Source of the DNA: Cristatella mucedo
Lineage: Eukaryota; Bryozoa; Phylactolaemata; Cristatellidae
Direction of reading: 5' to 3'
Assembly: GCA_009760855.2 (NCBI GenBank)
Contig: WPIO01000102.1
Coordinates: forward strand, 870,001-934,000
Length of the DNA stretch: 64,000 nucleotides
A model generated the notes under the pieces. That model was not told the DNA's origin. It searched no databases and was given only the letters and a program-made list of their open reading frames with translations. Shown piece after piece: positions 29,844 to 40,822 of this stretch (position 1 is its first letter; the number at the start of each line of letters is the position of its first letter). The position numbers and the translations under genes were made by a program.

Positions 29844-32800
29844 CTACAGATGTGCAGTGGTTCTGGAAGATTGTGAGGCGTAACGATCTACAGTGCCAGA
29901 ACCACCATGCACCGATACATTAGCAGCAGCAACTTTAGGCAAAATATTGGTATTGACAGAAGGAGACACTTGATCATTTCCAGCAGCAGATCCACTTTGT
30001 GCCTGCATCTCAATAACAACACCATCAGACATAGCTTGCCCTGAAGCAGGTGCAGCCACCCGCCTCTTATTCCCACCAACATCACCAGCTTGAGTTATGG
30101 ATACAGAATCGACGACCCCGGCAACTCGTCCTTGAGGAGTTGCTACAAACTCATCATCTTTAGCGCCATTTAAATGGAAAGAAAGATGCTGTCCTCTCGC
30201 ATCATTACTATTTCTTGCATGTAAACTATGCATTGAAAGGCCTTCCTTTTGTTGATCATTTAAATATAACTTCAATGGATCCAATACATACACAACAGTA
30301 CTCCTTATTCCCGCTAAAGAACGTGCACCAGATCGATTAATTGCCCCAGCTATAAATAAAGACAAACGATCTTTGTATTGCTGATATTGTTCCATTTGTG
30401 CATTTAAAACTTTAGTCCGAGCCAAAACTTCCAACACCGCATTCAAAATATCTAAGGATAGCGAAGACCGCATCTCTTGCTTTGATTCGGAATCTATTAA
30501 GGAAATTTTGTCCTCGAGAAGACTTAATTCGCCTAATTGCACTTCCTTACTAGCTACAACTTGTTCAAATTCCTTGCAGAGAAGCTGAAGTTTTTCTGCA
30601 GAGCAGTAAGCATTAATACAATGACTCCATCCTGCAACAATACCATCATCAATTACTTTTTCAATTACTTGTTCAACTGCTGAGAATTGAAATGCAAGTG
30701 ATGCTTCTTTAGAAGAATGGGTTTTTGGCACTACAGTCTTATTCGCCGAACGAAATATTGCATCTTGTAATATTGCATCTTGTATTGATGAAATAAAATC
30801 ACCTCTTTTATTGATAGACGATTCATGTATTTTTTTTCGTTCTGCAAAAATGCTTTTTCGCCTTGCTGCAACTTCCTGACTAGGATGTTTTAAAGAATCA
30901 TATAATCCTTTCGCTAAAGCTATAGATTTGGCAGAACTTCTGGTGCTGGAATTGCTAGAAGCTGAGTGACGATCCAAACTACCTACTAACTCTTCTGGAG
31001 CAATTGTCTGTTCTACACTGGAAGATTCAGATAATACTGTCTGACTAGGCTTTTTTACAGTATTAGATGATTCTATCACTGAAGCTATAGCTGTGGCAGA
31101 ACTTCTGGTGCTGGAATTGCTAGAAGCTGAGTGACGATCCAAACTACCTACTAACTCTTCTGGATCAATTGTCTGTTCTACACTGGAAGATTCAGATAAT
31201 GGTGCAAATAAAGAAAGATCGATCTTGCTGCGGCGAGATAAAGCACGCGACGCATGCTCAGACAGACTTGGGAAACTTGCAAAATGAGACGACAACAACC
31301 TTAAACTTGAAGGATGAGAATCTCTTGACGTTCTATCTACACCACTCAAAAGAGATTCAGGAAAACTTCTGACACTGCTCGATGCAGACCAATTATCTGA
31401 AGGAACGGAGGGCAACAAAGTCGCAGCCAAACTTCCGAGACTGTCCGATGCAGGAAAATAAACTGAAGAATCGGAGGACAACGAAGTTAAAGATTCGGCA
31501 GAGCCTCTGGTGCTGGAACTTGCACGAGCTGCGTGAACATCCGCAGTAACTGCTAAACTCATTTGCTCAAGTTCACGCGTTAAGCTGTCAAATTCATATG
31601 AGTTATGTTGAGCTAAATCATTTTCATCTAAAGCATTCCACGTAAACGAAGCATTATTCTGACCACTCAATCTTTGGATATCACGCAAAACCCCATTATC
31701 GTCCCAGAGCGGTTGACCTACAAATCTGGCGGCAGAAATTCCAGCAACTGATGGAGTTATTGATTTTTGTTGATATGAATTTCTGTATAACGCTCTTATC
31801 GCTAGTTTGTGTGTAGAAAGAATAGATTGTAAGGATTCAGGTATAGGGCCAGGTTGATTACTAACAGATACTTCAATTTGTTTTGATGATAACTGCGTTG
31901 CGGCTTCAGCAACTTTGTTAGCATCAGAATCCACTAATTTGGCTAAAACAAAGCCTGCCGATAAGGCCGAATTTATATCTTGCGACTGATTAATATTAGT
32001 AGAATGCAATAAGCTACTTAACTTTGCATGAAGAGGCCAGCTTCCTCGCTCAAGCATCAAAGCCCCAACCAATTTCTGATTAAAATCGCACTCTGTAAAA
32101 ACATCATCATTCTCTGTAAGCCAGTTAACACCACTTGCTGCATTAGCAATTAGATCGGTAAGATATTTTGCCATATAAGGCACAATCACATTACCATCAA
32201 CATCTTCCTGATTTGTTGCGGCAAGCTCTGTAAATAGTGCTTCGCGGGCTATTTGCATAACATCTTTATATTCTTGTTTTAATGTGTCATCATTACAACA
32301 TGCATTTACAGATTCTAGCAATCTCAAAGACTCTACATGCTGCCTAACATCATCTAACGTTTTGGGATTAATTATATATATACGCGAAACTCCATCTACA
32401 GACGAATGGCCATCGTCCCCAAGTCCTATAGTCACTGGGCCAGCAATTGCCGCCAAAATACAATCCATATTTTTATGATTCAGCGATACCGAGGATTGCA
32501 AATAATTACGCACCTTCTCTTTGTCTCTATCTTTTAGAGCACCATCGAAATTCATCTTCACCCCTTGATTGGCTAAAGAGAAAATTAGCTCTTGCAATGC
32601 TTTTCTCACAGCAATACGCCTCATATTAAGCATATCCAATTTTTGCGCGTTATTATCTTGCTCATTAACAAGAATATGTTCAGAATGATGTAACTCATGC
32701 CATACATCATTAAATACCATATCAACGATTTCTGTTCTAATTTTTTGCATTTTTGCCCCATCATCAAGACTATTATCAGCACAAGCCACAATCAAACTTT

Positions 32801-35800
32801 TGGTCCGAGGAACTTCTTTTAATTGTACCGCAAGGCGAGATAGATTTACTAAATGATCATAGGTCGCCATTTGGTCAAATAGTTGCCCTGTTGATCTGCT
32901 AACTTCAGAAAGATTCAATTTTTTCATAGCATCTGAATCTACTGTATCTTGTTTAATAGACGATTCAAATGCTTTAGCAAAATCTTCCAATCCCTTTCTA
33001 ATTAAATCCGATGTAATATAAAAATTGTGCGTAGTATTAAAAAATTCTTGTCTTTCCGGTTCTTGTTCGTACAATTCTACTACATAATCTCCACCAACTG
33101 AATCTAACTGAGTCTGCATTGTTTGCACTGCTTGCGATAAAAAATCTTCTACTCTATCAGCTACTGCAGTTGCATTTGCAACAATCTGCAGCTTTTTTTG
33201 CTGCCTATCAAAGAAATCAATCATACTCCCTGGCAGATTCTGCTTAGCGAATTCCATTGCATTCTCGACTTCAGCCATCTTCGACCGCAAATCTTGAAGC
33301 GAATTAATATATCGCGATACCGCATCAAGGGCAAGTCGTGCCAATTCTTGTTCTGGAAATGCTATCTTATAACCTTCAACATCTAAATCGAAATTATTTT
33401 GTATTGCTTCCACTATTTTCGATAAAAGATCTCTAGCTTCTTCATTTAAAAGTTTAGCAAGCTGCAGATTTTCTCGATAACGATCTAAATCGACCCTCAA
33501 CTCTGCTGGCAGATTCGGCAGATGCACATTAATTGATTCAATTGCATTCTCGACTTCAGCCATATTCGACTGCAAATCTTCAAGCAAATTAATACCTCTC
33601 ACAAACGAAGAAATGTAAGATCCTGACGATTCTGGTTTTTGCGATTCTATTACATAATCTCCACCAACTGAATCTAACTGAGTCTGCATTGTTTGCACTG
33701 CTTGCAATAAAATACCTCTACTATTTGCAGTTACAGCTGCAATGTGCTTCAGCTTTTCTTGATTATTAACGAAAGCGGTCATAAGCCCTTCTGGCAGATT
33801 ATTCCTAAGCCCTGCTGGCAGATTCGACAGATGCACATTAATTGATTCCATTGCATTCTCGACTTCAGCCATCTTCGACTGCAAATCTTGAAGAAAAACA
33901 GTATATTTCGATAACAAATCCAAGACATCTCGTGCGTCAGAAACGCTGTATACCACATGACCATCTGACGTTAATATACCTTGCAATCGATATTGATTAA
34001 ATTCATTACTCGCAATTTCGCCAAACCTAACTAACTGACTCAGAGATTTTTCGAAAGATAACAATGAACCCGCAATTAATACTGAATATGATGAGGCGGA
34101 TAAAGTTGCAATATGGTCTTTATTTTCTGGATCAATGACGACACTTTCAATACCATCCAAGACTGATGTCAGATTGTCTGATAAACCACAACTCACAATC
34201 AATTCAGCCAAATTAGCATCAATTTTTTCAACATCTACTGTAGATGGATTTTCTAAAGAGCGCGCATACTCTTTCATCAAAGTATCCATGAGCTTTTTTT
34301 GAATATTCGATATAGAAGAATTGTTGCTTAAATTTTGTTGAATATTAAAAAGTGTTTGCTCCACATGAGTTAACAGTCTTTCACGTTTAGTAGATGAAGA
34401 TGAGACACTAGGATCATCCAAGCTTAATGCCCGCAATGCTTTAAACATATTCTTAGTAATTGTCACACGATCCTTAGATTCAGCAACGTCATCCACCTTT
34501 TTTTGCAAGCTTCTATTTGCTGGAATTAGAACAAGATTTAACAAAGCGACTACAGTATCAGAACTCATGCTTTCAGGTACATGGCCAAACAAAGTTTTGG
34601 CTGTTGTAATAACAGCTTTCCGCAATGCATTATTATATTCTACTGCATTCATTTCACCGCTCAAACCAACTGAATGTGATACTAATTGCCACATGTAAAT
34701 CAAATACTTTAGAGAATCATCAACAAAGTGAGCTCGCTTGTCATCTTCTAACTTATTTATATAATCGAGCAATTTATTCTTTTCTTCATCTCCGGGTAAA
34801 ATGGACAACAGCATTGCCACACAACTATCCATACCAGTAAATTGCACCTCAGTAGCGTCCTTTTGCTGTAATTCTTTTCTAGAAACATGAGCCAAGCCAC
34901 TAGAAACCATCTTCGAGAATATTACCAAGTCCTCAATTTGTTGTGCTTGTGCTGCTGCTTGGTTTATCCAATCGCTTTGTCTAGTTAATTCAGTACGAGC
35001 CTTAGAGTCAGCCACCATAATATCTACACTGCATTTCTCTGGGTCTCTTGCAGAAGCTTCTGCTTGTTCATGTTCTTTGACGAATTTACGGTAATAAGTC
35101 ACAGACTTCTCATGCGATGAAGCAATTTTTCGCTCAAGATCTGCTGCTTTTTCAGGAAGCGGCAAACTTTTTTTGTCATGTACTGAACCTAATTGCTCTG
35201 CGACCAAATTGTCTACAGCACGCCAAATATCAACTACCTTTGACAGTGAGTTTTTTTCTCTAGGCGGATGCTGCATCAATAAAATAGCCGTCAAATCCGT
35301 CAAATCTTGCATGCAATGTCGGGCAAGATTTTCTGCATATATTTTAGTCGACAGCATCACATGACCAGGAAACAAGTCCTTGCCCTTTTTTTCGTAACAT
35401 ACTGCAATAAGATGGCGTGCATAAAACAGATTCGCAGCAATCTCTCTAATTCTCCTCGCAACAAGATCTATATCACGAACTAATGAAGGTGCAGGGCTTG
35501 AAGGTCTTGAAGGTAAAGATTCTACATGACGATTACTGTCCTCAAAATCCACCAACCCACGAAACAAATTCAAGATTGGCTCAATATAATCGTCACTCAA
35601 GGTCACAATATAATTATAAAATCCATTAATAGTGCCAGAATGAGATAAGTGAGTACTAGGTTGAGATGATTTGACAGTAGAAAAAATCTGGATACGATCT
35701 GTAATGTTTTTTATTAAAGATCGTTTTGCTTCTTGATTGGCCGTAGCCAGATATACACAGTCGATGGTTGGGCCAAGCTTGGTGCTGTATTTCCCTATAT

Positions 35801-37721
35801 CGCCCGTTGCTTTTGAATCTGAATCAAGCAAAGCATTGCCAGCCTGCAATAAAGTCATATTTTTTAACACAAAGTCTGATTGCAATACCTTACTCGGATC
35901 AATTCCAGCATCAACACTTCCAGCTGACCTTTGCCGATCAGTGCTATTGCAACAAACTTCCGCCAACAACCTCATCATAGCTGATTGCTGCAGTGATCGT
36001 GCTAATTCAATCATGCTACCATCTTTACTTGTGATGATATCAGACATAACTTCGACAAAAACCTTTTGCTGCATTGGTGTAACAACAATGTTGAAATCTA
36101 AAAGATTTAATACGCCACCCCTGTTAAGTTCATTTTTCGTTATTAATGAAGCATACAATAATACATCGATCACTTCTTGCTTCAATTCTAACCAATTTTC
36201 CGAAGTTGGAATTTTGTCTCCTAATGGTTGAACACATTTGCTTTTCTCATCAAAAAGAGAGGCCAAAGCAGCTAATCTTTTAGCATACGCAGTGGCGTCG
36301 TACGTCTTCTTGCCCAGTGCAGCAGCACCACCCAAAGCCAACAATCCACCACCAACACCGACCGCATATTGCCACCAAGAAGCAGTCTCTGTGCCGCCAT
36401 CAATGACCTCTCGGACTAATGAAGGTTCAGTGCTAGACTTTACAGTAGATACACCGATCCAAGATGGAGTAGAGCTGGCAGAAGCAGCACTACTAGTAAC
36501 GCCAGAAGTTGTAGTAACAGCTGGTCTGGTTGTGGAAGTGACTTGACCAGTAGTAGAGCTGGCAGAAGCAGCACTACTAGTAACGCCAGAAGTTGTAGTA
36601 ACAGCTGGGCTGGTTGTGGAAGTGACTTGACCAGTAGTAGAGCTGGCAGAAGCAGTACTACTAGTAACGCCAGAAGTTGTAGTAACAGCTGGGCTGGTTG
36701 TGGAAGTGACTTGACCAGTAGTAGAGCTGGCAGAAGCAGCACTACTAGTAACGCCAGAAGTTGTAGTAACAGCTGGGCTGGTTGTGGAAGTGACTTGACC
36801 AGTAGTAGAGCTGGCAGAAGCAGTACTACTAGTAACGCCAGAAGTTGTAGTAACAGCTGGGCTGGTTGTGGAAGTGACTTGACCAGTAGTAGAGCTGGCA
36901 GAAGCAGTACTACTAGTAACGCCAGAAGTTGCAGTAACAGCTGGTGTAGGCAAAGCATTTACATTGCCGGCAGATACACCATCAGGATCGCCGGGAATTA
37001 CTGGCGCAGCTTGCAATACGTCAACGGAAGCCAGAATTGTTGTTAACATACCGACAGTACCGCTCGCGACTTTATTGGCAATACCAGCTGCAGTACTAAC
37101 TGCTTGCCAAGCCGATGCAGCAACTCCTGAACTCACTTTCGATGCAGTATTAGACGCAGTTGTAGCTACATTAAATGCAGCGCTATCTGCAGCCAAGACT
37201 GTACTACCTGCTTGCCCAGCCGGTGCAGTGACAGAATCACCAGCACCGTCAGAACGAAACAACCATTGCCGCAATTCTTCCCCAATGCTTGGCTTCAAAT
37301 CTTTATAATCAATGTCCTCATTCTGTGCAGCAATACTTTCGGCTGTTTTATTAACATTTGAAGTTAATTGGCCAACCTTCAATATCGCAGCACTTACTGA
37401 TTTACAATCCAAAATATTCTCTTCTGTAATCATGTCAACCACCTTCTTTGCAATCAGAGCAAACAAGACCTCATCAGGCATATCATCAATTTCAGCCTCA
37501 TTAATTTGTCCTCCTATCTCACTATTGAATATAGCATCAAATCTCTGTTCGACATATATTAATTTATCAACAGCATTGCAAAGGCTCTTTATTGCGGCTT
37601 TAAGACTTTTATCTTGCAGATTTAATTGTGATGTTTGCTGACCCAATTTACTCAACACAGTATTATAAGCTTGACTTGCTGTAGTTGTAATGCCACTTGC
37701 ATTAATTCCCTCGCCTCTCAT
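29844..37721 (-). CDS. Giant repeat protein (2625 aa), possible surface or effector protein
   Basis: One uninterrupted frame of 7.9 kb. The parts in order are: a helical N-terminal region (1-150); an Ala/Ser/Thr-rich stretch; five full and one partial 28-residue Thr/Ser repeats (about 260-419; unit begins PAVTTTSGVTSS); a hydrophobic segment (about 451-470, YAVGVGGGLLALGGAAALG); and a long alpha-helical, coiled-coil-like body. The body includes three diverged units of about 85 residues sharing SKMAEVENAMESINVHL and TMQTQLDSVGGDY. Near residue 2200 comes a duplicated SSSVEQTI and EELVGSLDRHSASSNSSTRS block in a Ser-rich zone, and a Gly/Ser/Gln-rich end (SSRTTAHL). No signal peptide is seen, so a type I- or type IV-like route or an integral membrane location is possible. 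I recognise no known domain. It is alone, with its own terminator. Confidence 0.85.
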   Translation of the reverse strand: MRGEGINASGITTTASQAYNTVLSKLGQQTSQLNLQDKSLKAAIKSLCNAVDKLIYVEQRFDAIFNSEIGGQINEAEIDDMPDEVLFALIAKKVVDMITEENILDCKSVSAAILKVGQLTSNVNKTAESIAAQNEDIDYKDLKPSIGEELRQWLFRSDGAGDSVTAPAGQAGSTVLAADSAAFNVATTASNTASKVSSGVAASAWQAVSTAAGIANKVASGTVGMLTTILASVDVLQAAPVIPGDPDGVSAGNVNALPTPAVTATSGVTSSTASASSTTGQVTSTTSPAVTTTSGVTSSTASASSTTGQVTSTTSPAVTTTSGVTSSAASASSTTGQVTSTTSPAVTTTSGVTSSTASASSTTGQVTSTTSPAVTTTSGVTSSAASASSTTGQVTSTTRPAVTTTSGVTSSAASASSTPSWIGVSTVKSSTEPSLVREVIDGGTETASWWQYAVGVGGGLLALGGAAALGKKTYDATAYAKRLAALASLFDEKSKCVQPLGDKIPTSENWLELKQEVIDVLLYASLITKNELNRGGVLNLLDFNIVVTPMQQKVFVEVMSDIITSKDGSMIELARSLQQSAMMRLLAEVCCNSTDRQRSAGSVDAGIDPSKVLQSDFVLKNMTLLQAGNALLDSDSKATGDIGKYSTKLGPTIDCVYLATANQEAKRSLIKNITDRIQIFSTVKSSQPSTHLSHSGTINGFYNYIVTLSDDYIEPILNLFRGLVDFEDSNRHVESLPSRPSSPAPSLVRDIDLVARRIREIAANLFYARHLIAVCYEKKGKDLFPGHVMLSTKIYAENLARHCMQDLTDLTAILLMQHPPREKNSLSKVVDIWRAVDNLVAEQLGSVHDKKSLPLPEKAADLERKIASSHEKSVTYYRKFVKEHEQAEASARDPEKCSVDIMVADSKARTELTRQSDWINQAAAQAQQIEDLVIFSKMVSSGLAHVSRKELQQKDATEVQFTGMDSCVAMLLSILPGDEEKNKLLDYINKLEDDKRAHFVDDSLKYLIYMWQLVSHSVGLSGEMNAVEYNNALRKAVITTAKTLFGHVPESMSSDTVVALLNLVLIPANRSLQKKVDDVAESKDRVTITKNMFKALRALSLDDPSVSSSSTKRERLLTHVEQTLFNIQQNLSNNSSISNIQKKLMDTLMKEYARSLENPSTVDVEKIDANLAELIVSCGLSDNLTSVLDGIESVVIDPENKDHIATLSASSYSVLIAGSLLSFEKSLSQLVRFGEIASNEFNQYRLQGILTSDGHVVYSVSDARDVLDLLSKYTVFLQDLQSKMAEVENAMESINVHLSNLPAGLRNNLPEGLMTAFVNNQEKLKHIAAVTANSRGILLQAVQTMQTQLDSVGGDYVIESQKPESSGSYISSFVRGINLLEDLQSNMAEVENAIESINVHLPNLPAELRVDLDRYRENLQLAKLLNEEARDLLSKIVEAIQNNFDLDVEGYKIAFPEQELARLALDAVSRYINSLQDLRSKMAEVENAMEFAKQNLPGSMIDFFDRQQKKLQIVANATAVADRVEDFLSQAVQTMQTQLDSVGGDYVVELYEQEPERQEFFNTTHNFYITSDLIRKGLEDFAKAFESSIKQDTVDSDAMKKLNLSEVSRSTGQLFDQMATYDHLVNLSRLAVQLKEVPRTKSLIVACADNSLDDGAKMQKIRTEIVDMVFNDVWHELHHSEHILVNEQDNNAQKLDMLNMRRIAVRKALQELIFSLANQGVKMNFDGALKDRDKEKVRNYLQSSVSLNHKNMDCILAAIAGPVTIGLGDDGHSSVDGVSRIYIINPKTLDDVRQHVESLRLLESVNACCNDDTLKQEYKDVMQIAREALFTELAATNQEDVDGNVIVPYMAKYLTDLIANAASGVNWLTENDDVFTECDFNQKLVGALMLERGSWPLHAKLSSLLHSTNINQSQDINSALSAGFVLAKLVDSDANKVAEAATQLSSKQIEVSVSNQPGPIPESLQSILSTHKLAIRALYRNSYQQKSITPSVAGISAARFVGQPLWDDNGVLRDIQRLSGQNNASFTWNALDENDLAQHNSYEFDSLTRELEQMSLAVTADVHAARASSSTRGSAESLTSLSSDSSVYFPASDSLGSLAATLLPSVPSDNWSASSSVRSFPESLLSGVDRTSRDSHPSSLRLLSSHFASFPSLSEHASRALSRRSKIDLSLFAPLSESSSVEQTIDPEELVGSLDRHSASSNSSTRSSATAIASVIESSNTVKKPSQTVLSESSSVEQTIAPEELVGSLDRHSASSNSSTRSSAKSIALAKGLYDSLKHPSQEVAARRKSIFAERKKIHESSINKRGDFISSIQDAILQDAIFRSANKTVVPKTHSSKEASLAFQFSAVEQVIEKVIDDGIVAGWSHCINAYCSAEKLQLLCKEFEQVVASKEVQLGELSLLEDKISLIDSESKQEMRSSLSLDILNAVLEVLARTKVLNAQMEQYQQYKDRLSLFIAGAINRSGARSLAGIRSTVVYVLDPLKLYLNDQQKEGLSMHSLHARNSNDARGQHLSFHLNGAKDDEFVATPQGRVAGVVDSVSITQAGDVGGNKRRVAAPASGQAMSDGVVIEMQAQSGSAAGNDQVSPSVNTNILPKVAAANVSVHGGSGTVDRYASQSSRTTAHL
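30941..31195. repeat. Duplicated Ser-rich block in the giant gene
   Basis: About 95 bp around 30941-31030, encoding EELVGSLDRHSASSNSSTRS, recur near 31100-31195 about 160 bp away, with almost identical bases. Frame is kept between the copies. Confidence 0.9.
33060..33900. repeat. Three diverged units of about 260-290 bp in the giant gene
   Basis: Three consecutive segments encode related helical units. Each begins with LQDLxSxMAEVENA, and two contain AVQTMQTQLDSVGGDYV. The near-identical stretches (for example ATTGCATTCTCGACTTCAGC on +, three times) lie among more diverged DNA, suggesting gene conversion between units. Confidence 0.85.
36465..36944. repeat. 84-bp tandem repeat array (five full copies and a part)
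   Basis: Five complete and one partial near-identical 84-bp units, encoding 28-residue Thr/Ser-rich repeats. Copies differ at only a few positions (gcagtac/gcagcac, gctggt/gctggg). Because the unit is a multiple of three and free of stops, both strands stay open across it. Copy number is likely to vary between strains. Confidence 0.97.
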
Positions 37722-39345
37722 AAGAAAAAACTAAAATAATTATAAAGAAAAACACATATAGAAAATTCTTGAGAATTTATAATGCAAAGAACAATATTTT
37801 TAATTCCCTCCTAATAAAATATGTGAACACCGTACTATCTGTGAACATATTGCCAATTATTGTCAATATAATTATTCGATAAGATAAAAAAATATCTGGC
37901 GGTTTTTGTCTATAGCAAATTTATATTATGCGCTATAAATACATTAAACATCAAAAGAGCAAGTTATTAACAGAAAAATTATTACTTTATTGGCATCACA
38001 ACAACTACGAAATTGTGGAATTTAAAGGCCTTAAGAAATACGCCTTGGGCTTAAGTGGTTGCATATATCAGAGATTCAATAAATAGATCTGAAAGATTTA
38101 TAAATGAAGCAAAAATTACAGAAATTTTGAATTAAATGGCCAAAAATGGTGTCGATGATAGATGGGAAGTTGTTTTACATATCAAAATTAAATCTTTCAT
38201 GCTTTAATTTTAAACAAGCAAGTTTAAAAATTCTAATGCCAATCATTGAAAATTTATGTCTTGGGGTGGATGCTTCTTAGATGCCAGATATAGAGTTTTA
38301 AGATCTGCATCTTTGTGAAAGCCGAATTGCAGTTACGGAAGTTTGCAATACAATAAAAGATTAATGCCCATTTCTAAGAATTATATAATAAGGCATAAAG
38401 CAAACAGATCAAATCTTATGAGAGATGGTTTAATGCCCAATAATAAATCGTGAATTAGGAAGATGATGAAAGTCTGCGTACAAACCAGAGACAATTATAA
38501 AAGTTTTAGCACGATGCCAAATGGGAGTGTGTTTGTTATAGTTATTTTGCACAGAGCAATCTGCAATCTTTACATAACATAACGCCAGTAAAGAATTTTG
38601 GTAGAAAAAGTTACCACCTTGGCCAATTATCTTCCAATATATGTAATTATTAAGAAGTTCCCACTCTAGATAGTATGATGCCGAGACATAGTATATGATG
38701 GTATAGCGGTTGAAGACAATTTCAATCTGTTGGTTGATGAGTTTTCCATTAGACTGGAGCCAATATATAGCCAAAGGATGAAGTCATGCGGCGTCGAAAT
38801 TTTATAATACATTGTATAACAATATGGCTCAAAGCCTAAAGAAAGCCACAAGATCCATTAGTAATTTTTGGAAATCAAGATTAAAACTTATGTCTGGAAG
38901 TAAAATATTGGGCACGGGGCATATATTTTTACAACATTAATGCATATTATTGTAAAAAATCAAACACATAAATGAATTATCTGGAATACAGAGCATGAAA
39001 GCCTATACCTACTGCCAAAGAACAAAATACATAACTTCGTGAATGCGCAAATAAAGACAAGGCATCACAAGAAAAAATTAAGCCGACAACATTAATATAT
39101 ATCATGTATATTGCCATACAAGCACCATTTATGATTTATTTGCCAGATTTTTAAAGCTATGTGGCTTAATCTAATAAAATTGCAAAAGTCATAATTATTA
39201 GATTTATCGGACAGAGCGCCAATTAACTTCCAAAATACTATTTATAGATTTTGGAAAGATTTGGAGCTGCATGTATTAATCTAATAAAATTCCAAAATTC
39301 AATAAATTCAGTATCATGTAGATTTATTTACAAAATTTATTCAAT
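37722..39345. other. Long intergenic region with possible gene relics
   Basis: About 1.6 kb without a convincing gene. Upstream of the giant gene TGTGAACA occurs twice as a direct repeat (37822-37829 and 37840-37847), a possible operator, near a minus-strand TTGACA (around 37863). A plus-strand 52-codon frame (from 37928, MRYKYIKHQKSKLLTEKLLL) and minus-strand frames at 38430-38774 and 38666-38851 look like pieces of decayed genes; the two minus-strand pieces may be frameshifted parts of one. None could be assigned. Confidence 0.5.
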
Positions 39346-40428
39346 CTATTCTTTAGTCCAATAAAATTTCACCCTGTTTTGCACTCCGGTTAAAAGATCA
39401 AAAACTATATTGGCACTATGTTTCGCCACTTCTTCAATTGGCAGGCCATCGCCCCATAAAATCACCTGTTCACCAATTTTGGCATCAGGCAAATTTCTAA
39501 TATCCACAGCCATCATATCCATAGAAACATTACCAATAGTATTGCAAATAACATCCCTTATTAATACTGGCGCCCGAACTGCAGTTCTGGGATATCCATC
39601 GCCATAGCCAAAAGCAACTATAGCAACCGGCATGTCCTCTGGGCACACAAAAGTTGCACAATAACCTACGGAAGAGCCTTTTTTCATGTTTTTAATGGCT
39701 ATGATTGTGCTTTGCAGTGTCATAACTGGCTTTAAACCTAGCTGCGAAGCGGAAATGGATTCAAAAGGGGAAACTCCATACATAGAAAGTCCTGGCCTTA
39801 CAAAATCATAATGATATTCTGGCCAATTAAACAGAGCCGCAGAATTACATAAACTATATTTACTGTCAATATCGGCAATAAAATTATTAAAGGCATTAAT
39901 TTGCTGTAAATTTAGTGGATGATCTTTTTTTTCCGCACAGGCTAAGTGACTAATAATTTTTATTGGATTTATAATTTGCTTCAAATGGCACATCTCATCA
40001 TAAATCTCTCTCGCTCTTAAAAGGTCAGAAAAGCCAAGTCTACCCATTCCAGTATCAATTTTTAACCAAGCACTAATTGGCACAGGAATACGCGCTTCTT
40101 TCAGCCACTCTAACTGATGCTGTATATGAAAAACAACCTCAAATTTCTCTACCGATGCAATCAAAAGCTCACTTGGCTCAAAAACACCCTCCATCAGCAT
40201 TATAGGCTTTTTAACGCCAACATTACGTAAAATTAACGCTTCATCAATAGATGCAACTCCTATAATATCTAGCAATTGCTCTGCCCTAACAGCAACAGAA
40301 CGCAATCCATGGCCATAGCCATTTGCCTTAACCAGACCAATAATTTTTGCTCCAGGAGCATAATTTTTAATAACTTTTAAATTATTCAACAGATTTGCAG
40401 TAGAGAGAATTGCAGTTGCAGTACGCAT
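39346..40428 (-). CDS. alr: Alanine racemase
   Basis: A 360-residue PLP enzyme that interconverts L- and D-alanine for peptidoglycan. The PLP lysine lies in GLVKANGYGHG near the N-terminus. The second catalytic residue is the Tyr in SSVGYCATF, with the following VAFGYGDGYPR block. Other family signatures are WLKIDTGMGRLGF and FVRPGLSMYG. The frame is open from an ATG at 40473, but the ATG at 40428 (MRTATAILS) fits the usual start of the family. It stands alone. Confidence 0.95.
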   Translation of the reverse strand: MRTATAILSTANLLNNLKVIKNYAPGAKIIGLVKANGYGHGLRSVAVRAEQLLDIIGVASIDEALILRNVGVKKPIMLMEGVFEPSELLIASVEKFEVVFHIQHQLEWLKEARIPVPISAWLKIDTGMGRLGFSDLLRAREIYDEMCHLKQIINPIKIISHLACAEKKDHPLNLQQINAFNNFIADIDSKYSLCNSAALFNWPEYHYDFVRPGLSMYGVSPFESISASQLGLKPVMTLQSTIIAIKNMKKGSSVGYCATFVCPEDMPVAIVAFGYGDGYPRTAVRAPVLIRDVICNTIGNVSMDMMAVDIRNLPDAKIGEQVILWGDGLPIEEVAKHSANIVFDLLTGVQNRVKFYWTKE

Positions 40429-40822
40429 AAATGAATAATATTTAATGGTTTTTATGCGAAAAATAATTCGCAAGACCTAGTTGTACTAAATCATGCATTT
40501 TTAATGTAAATATAAAAACCAACAGAGATCTATAAGAGCAAAAGTACTTCAAGCTCAAAAACAAGCAAAATCAAAGCTTGGCAGATATAAAATTTAGCAT
40601 TACTATTACACATATAATATTTTTAACAGACGAGATCAACTTAACCTACGCACCAACAAATTTATACTAATTGCGATTTTGCAATCCATCACCAAAATAA
40701 TAATATTAAATCTTTATGCAGTCAAAATATCCCTACCCACATATTTATTTAAAAAACAGCCATAATTGACATAAATTGTTTTACATAATATTGTAAAACT
40801 TTGCGGTTAAAATTTTATAATA
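40429..40822. other. Intergenic stretch, no gene seen
   Basis: AT-rich DNA between alr and the VirB2-like gene, both on the minus strand. It must hold the alr promoter. Nothing else was recognised. Confidence 0.5.

Noticed and set aside
36465-36944. CRISPR-like array
   Set aside because: The units are contiguous 84-bp coding repeats without spacers, and no cas gene is present.
36440-37046. Long open frames on both strands across the 84-bp array
   Set aside because: They exist only because the repeat unit is a stop-free multiple of three; the minus-strand giant gene explains the region.
38430-38851. Two overlapping minus-strand frames as genes
   Set aside because: They overlap in different frames, have no family resemblance and lie in decayed DNA; at most parts of a dead gene.
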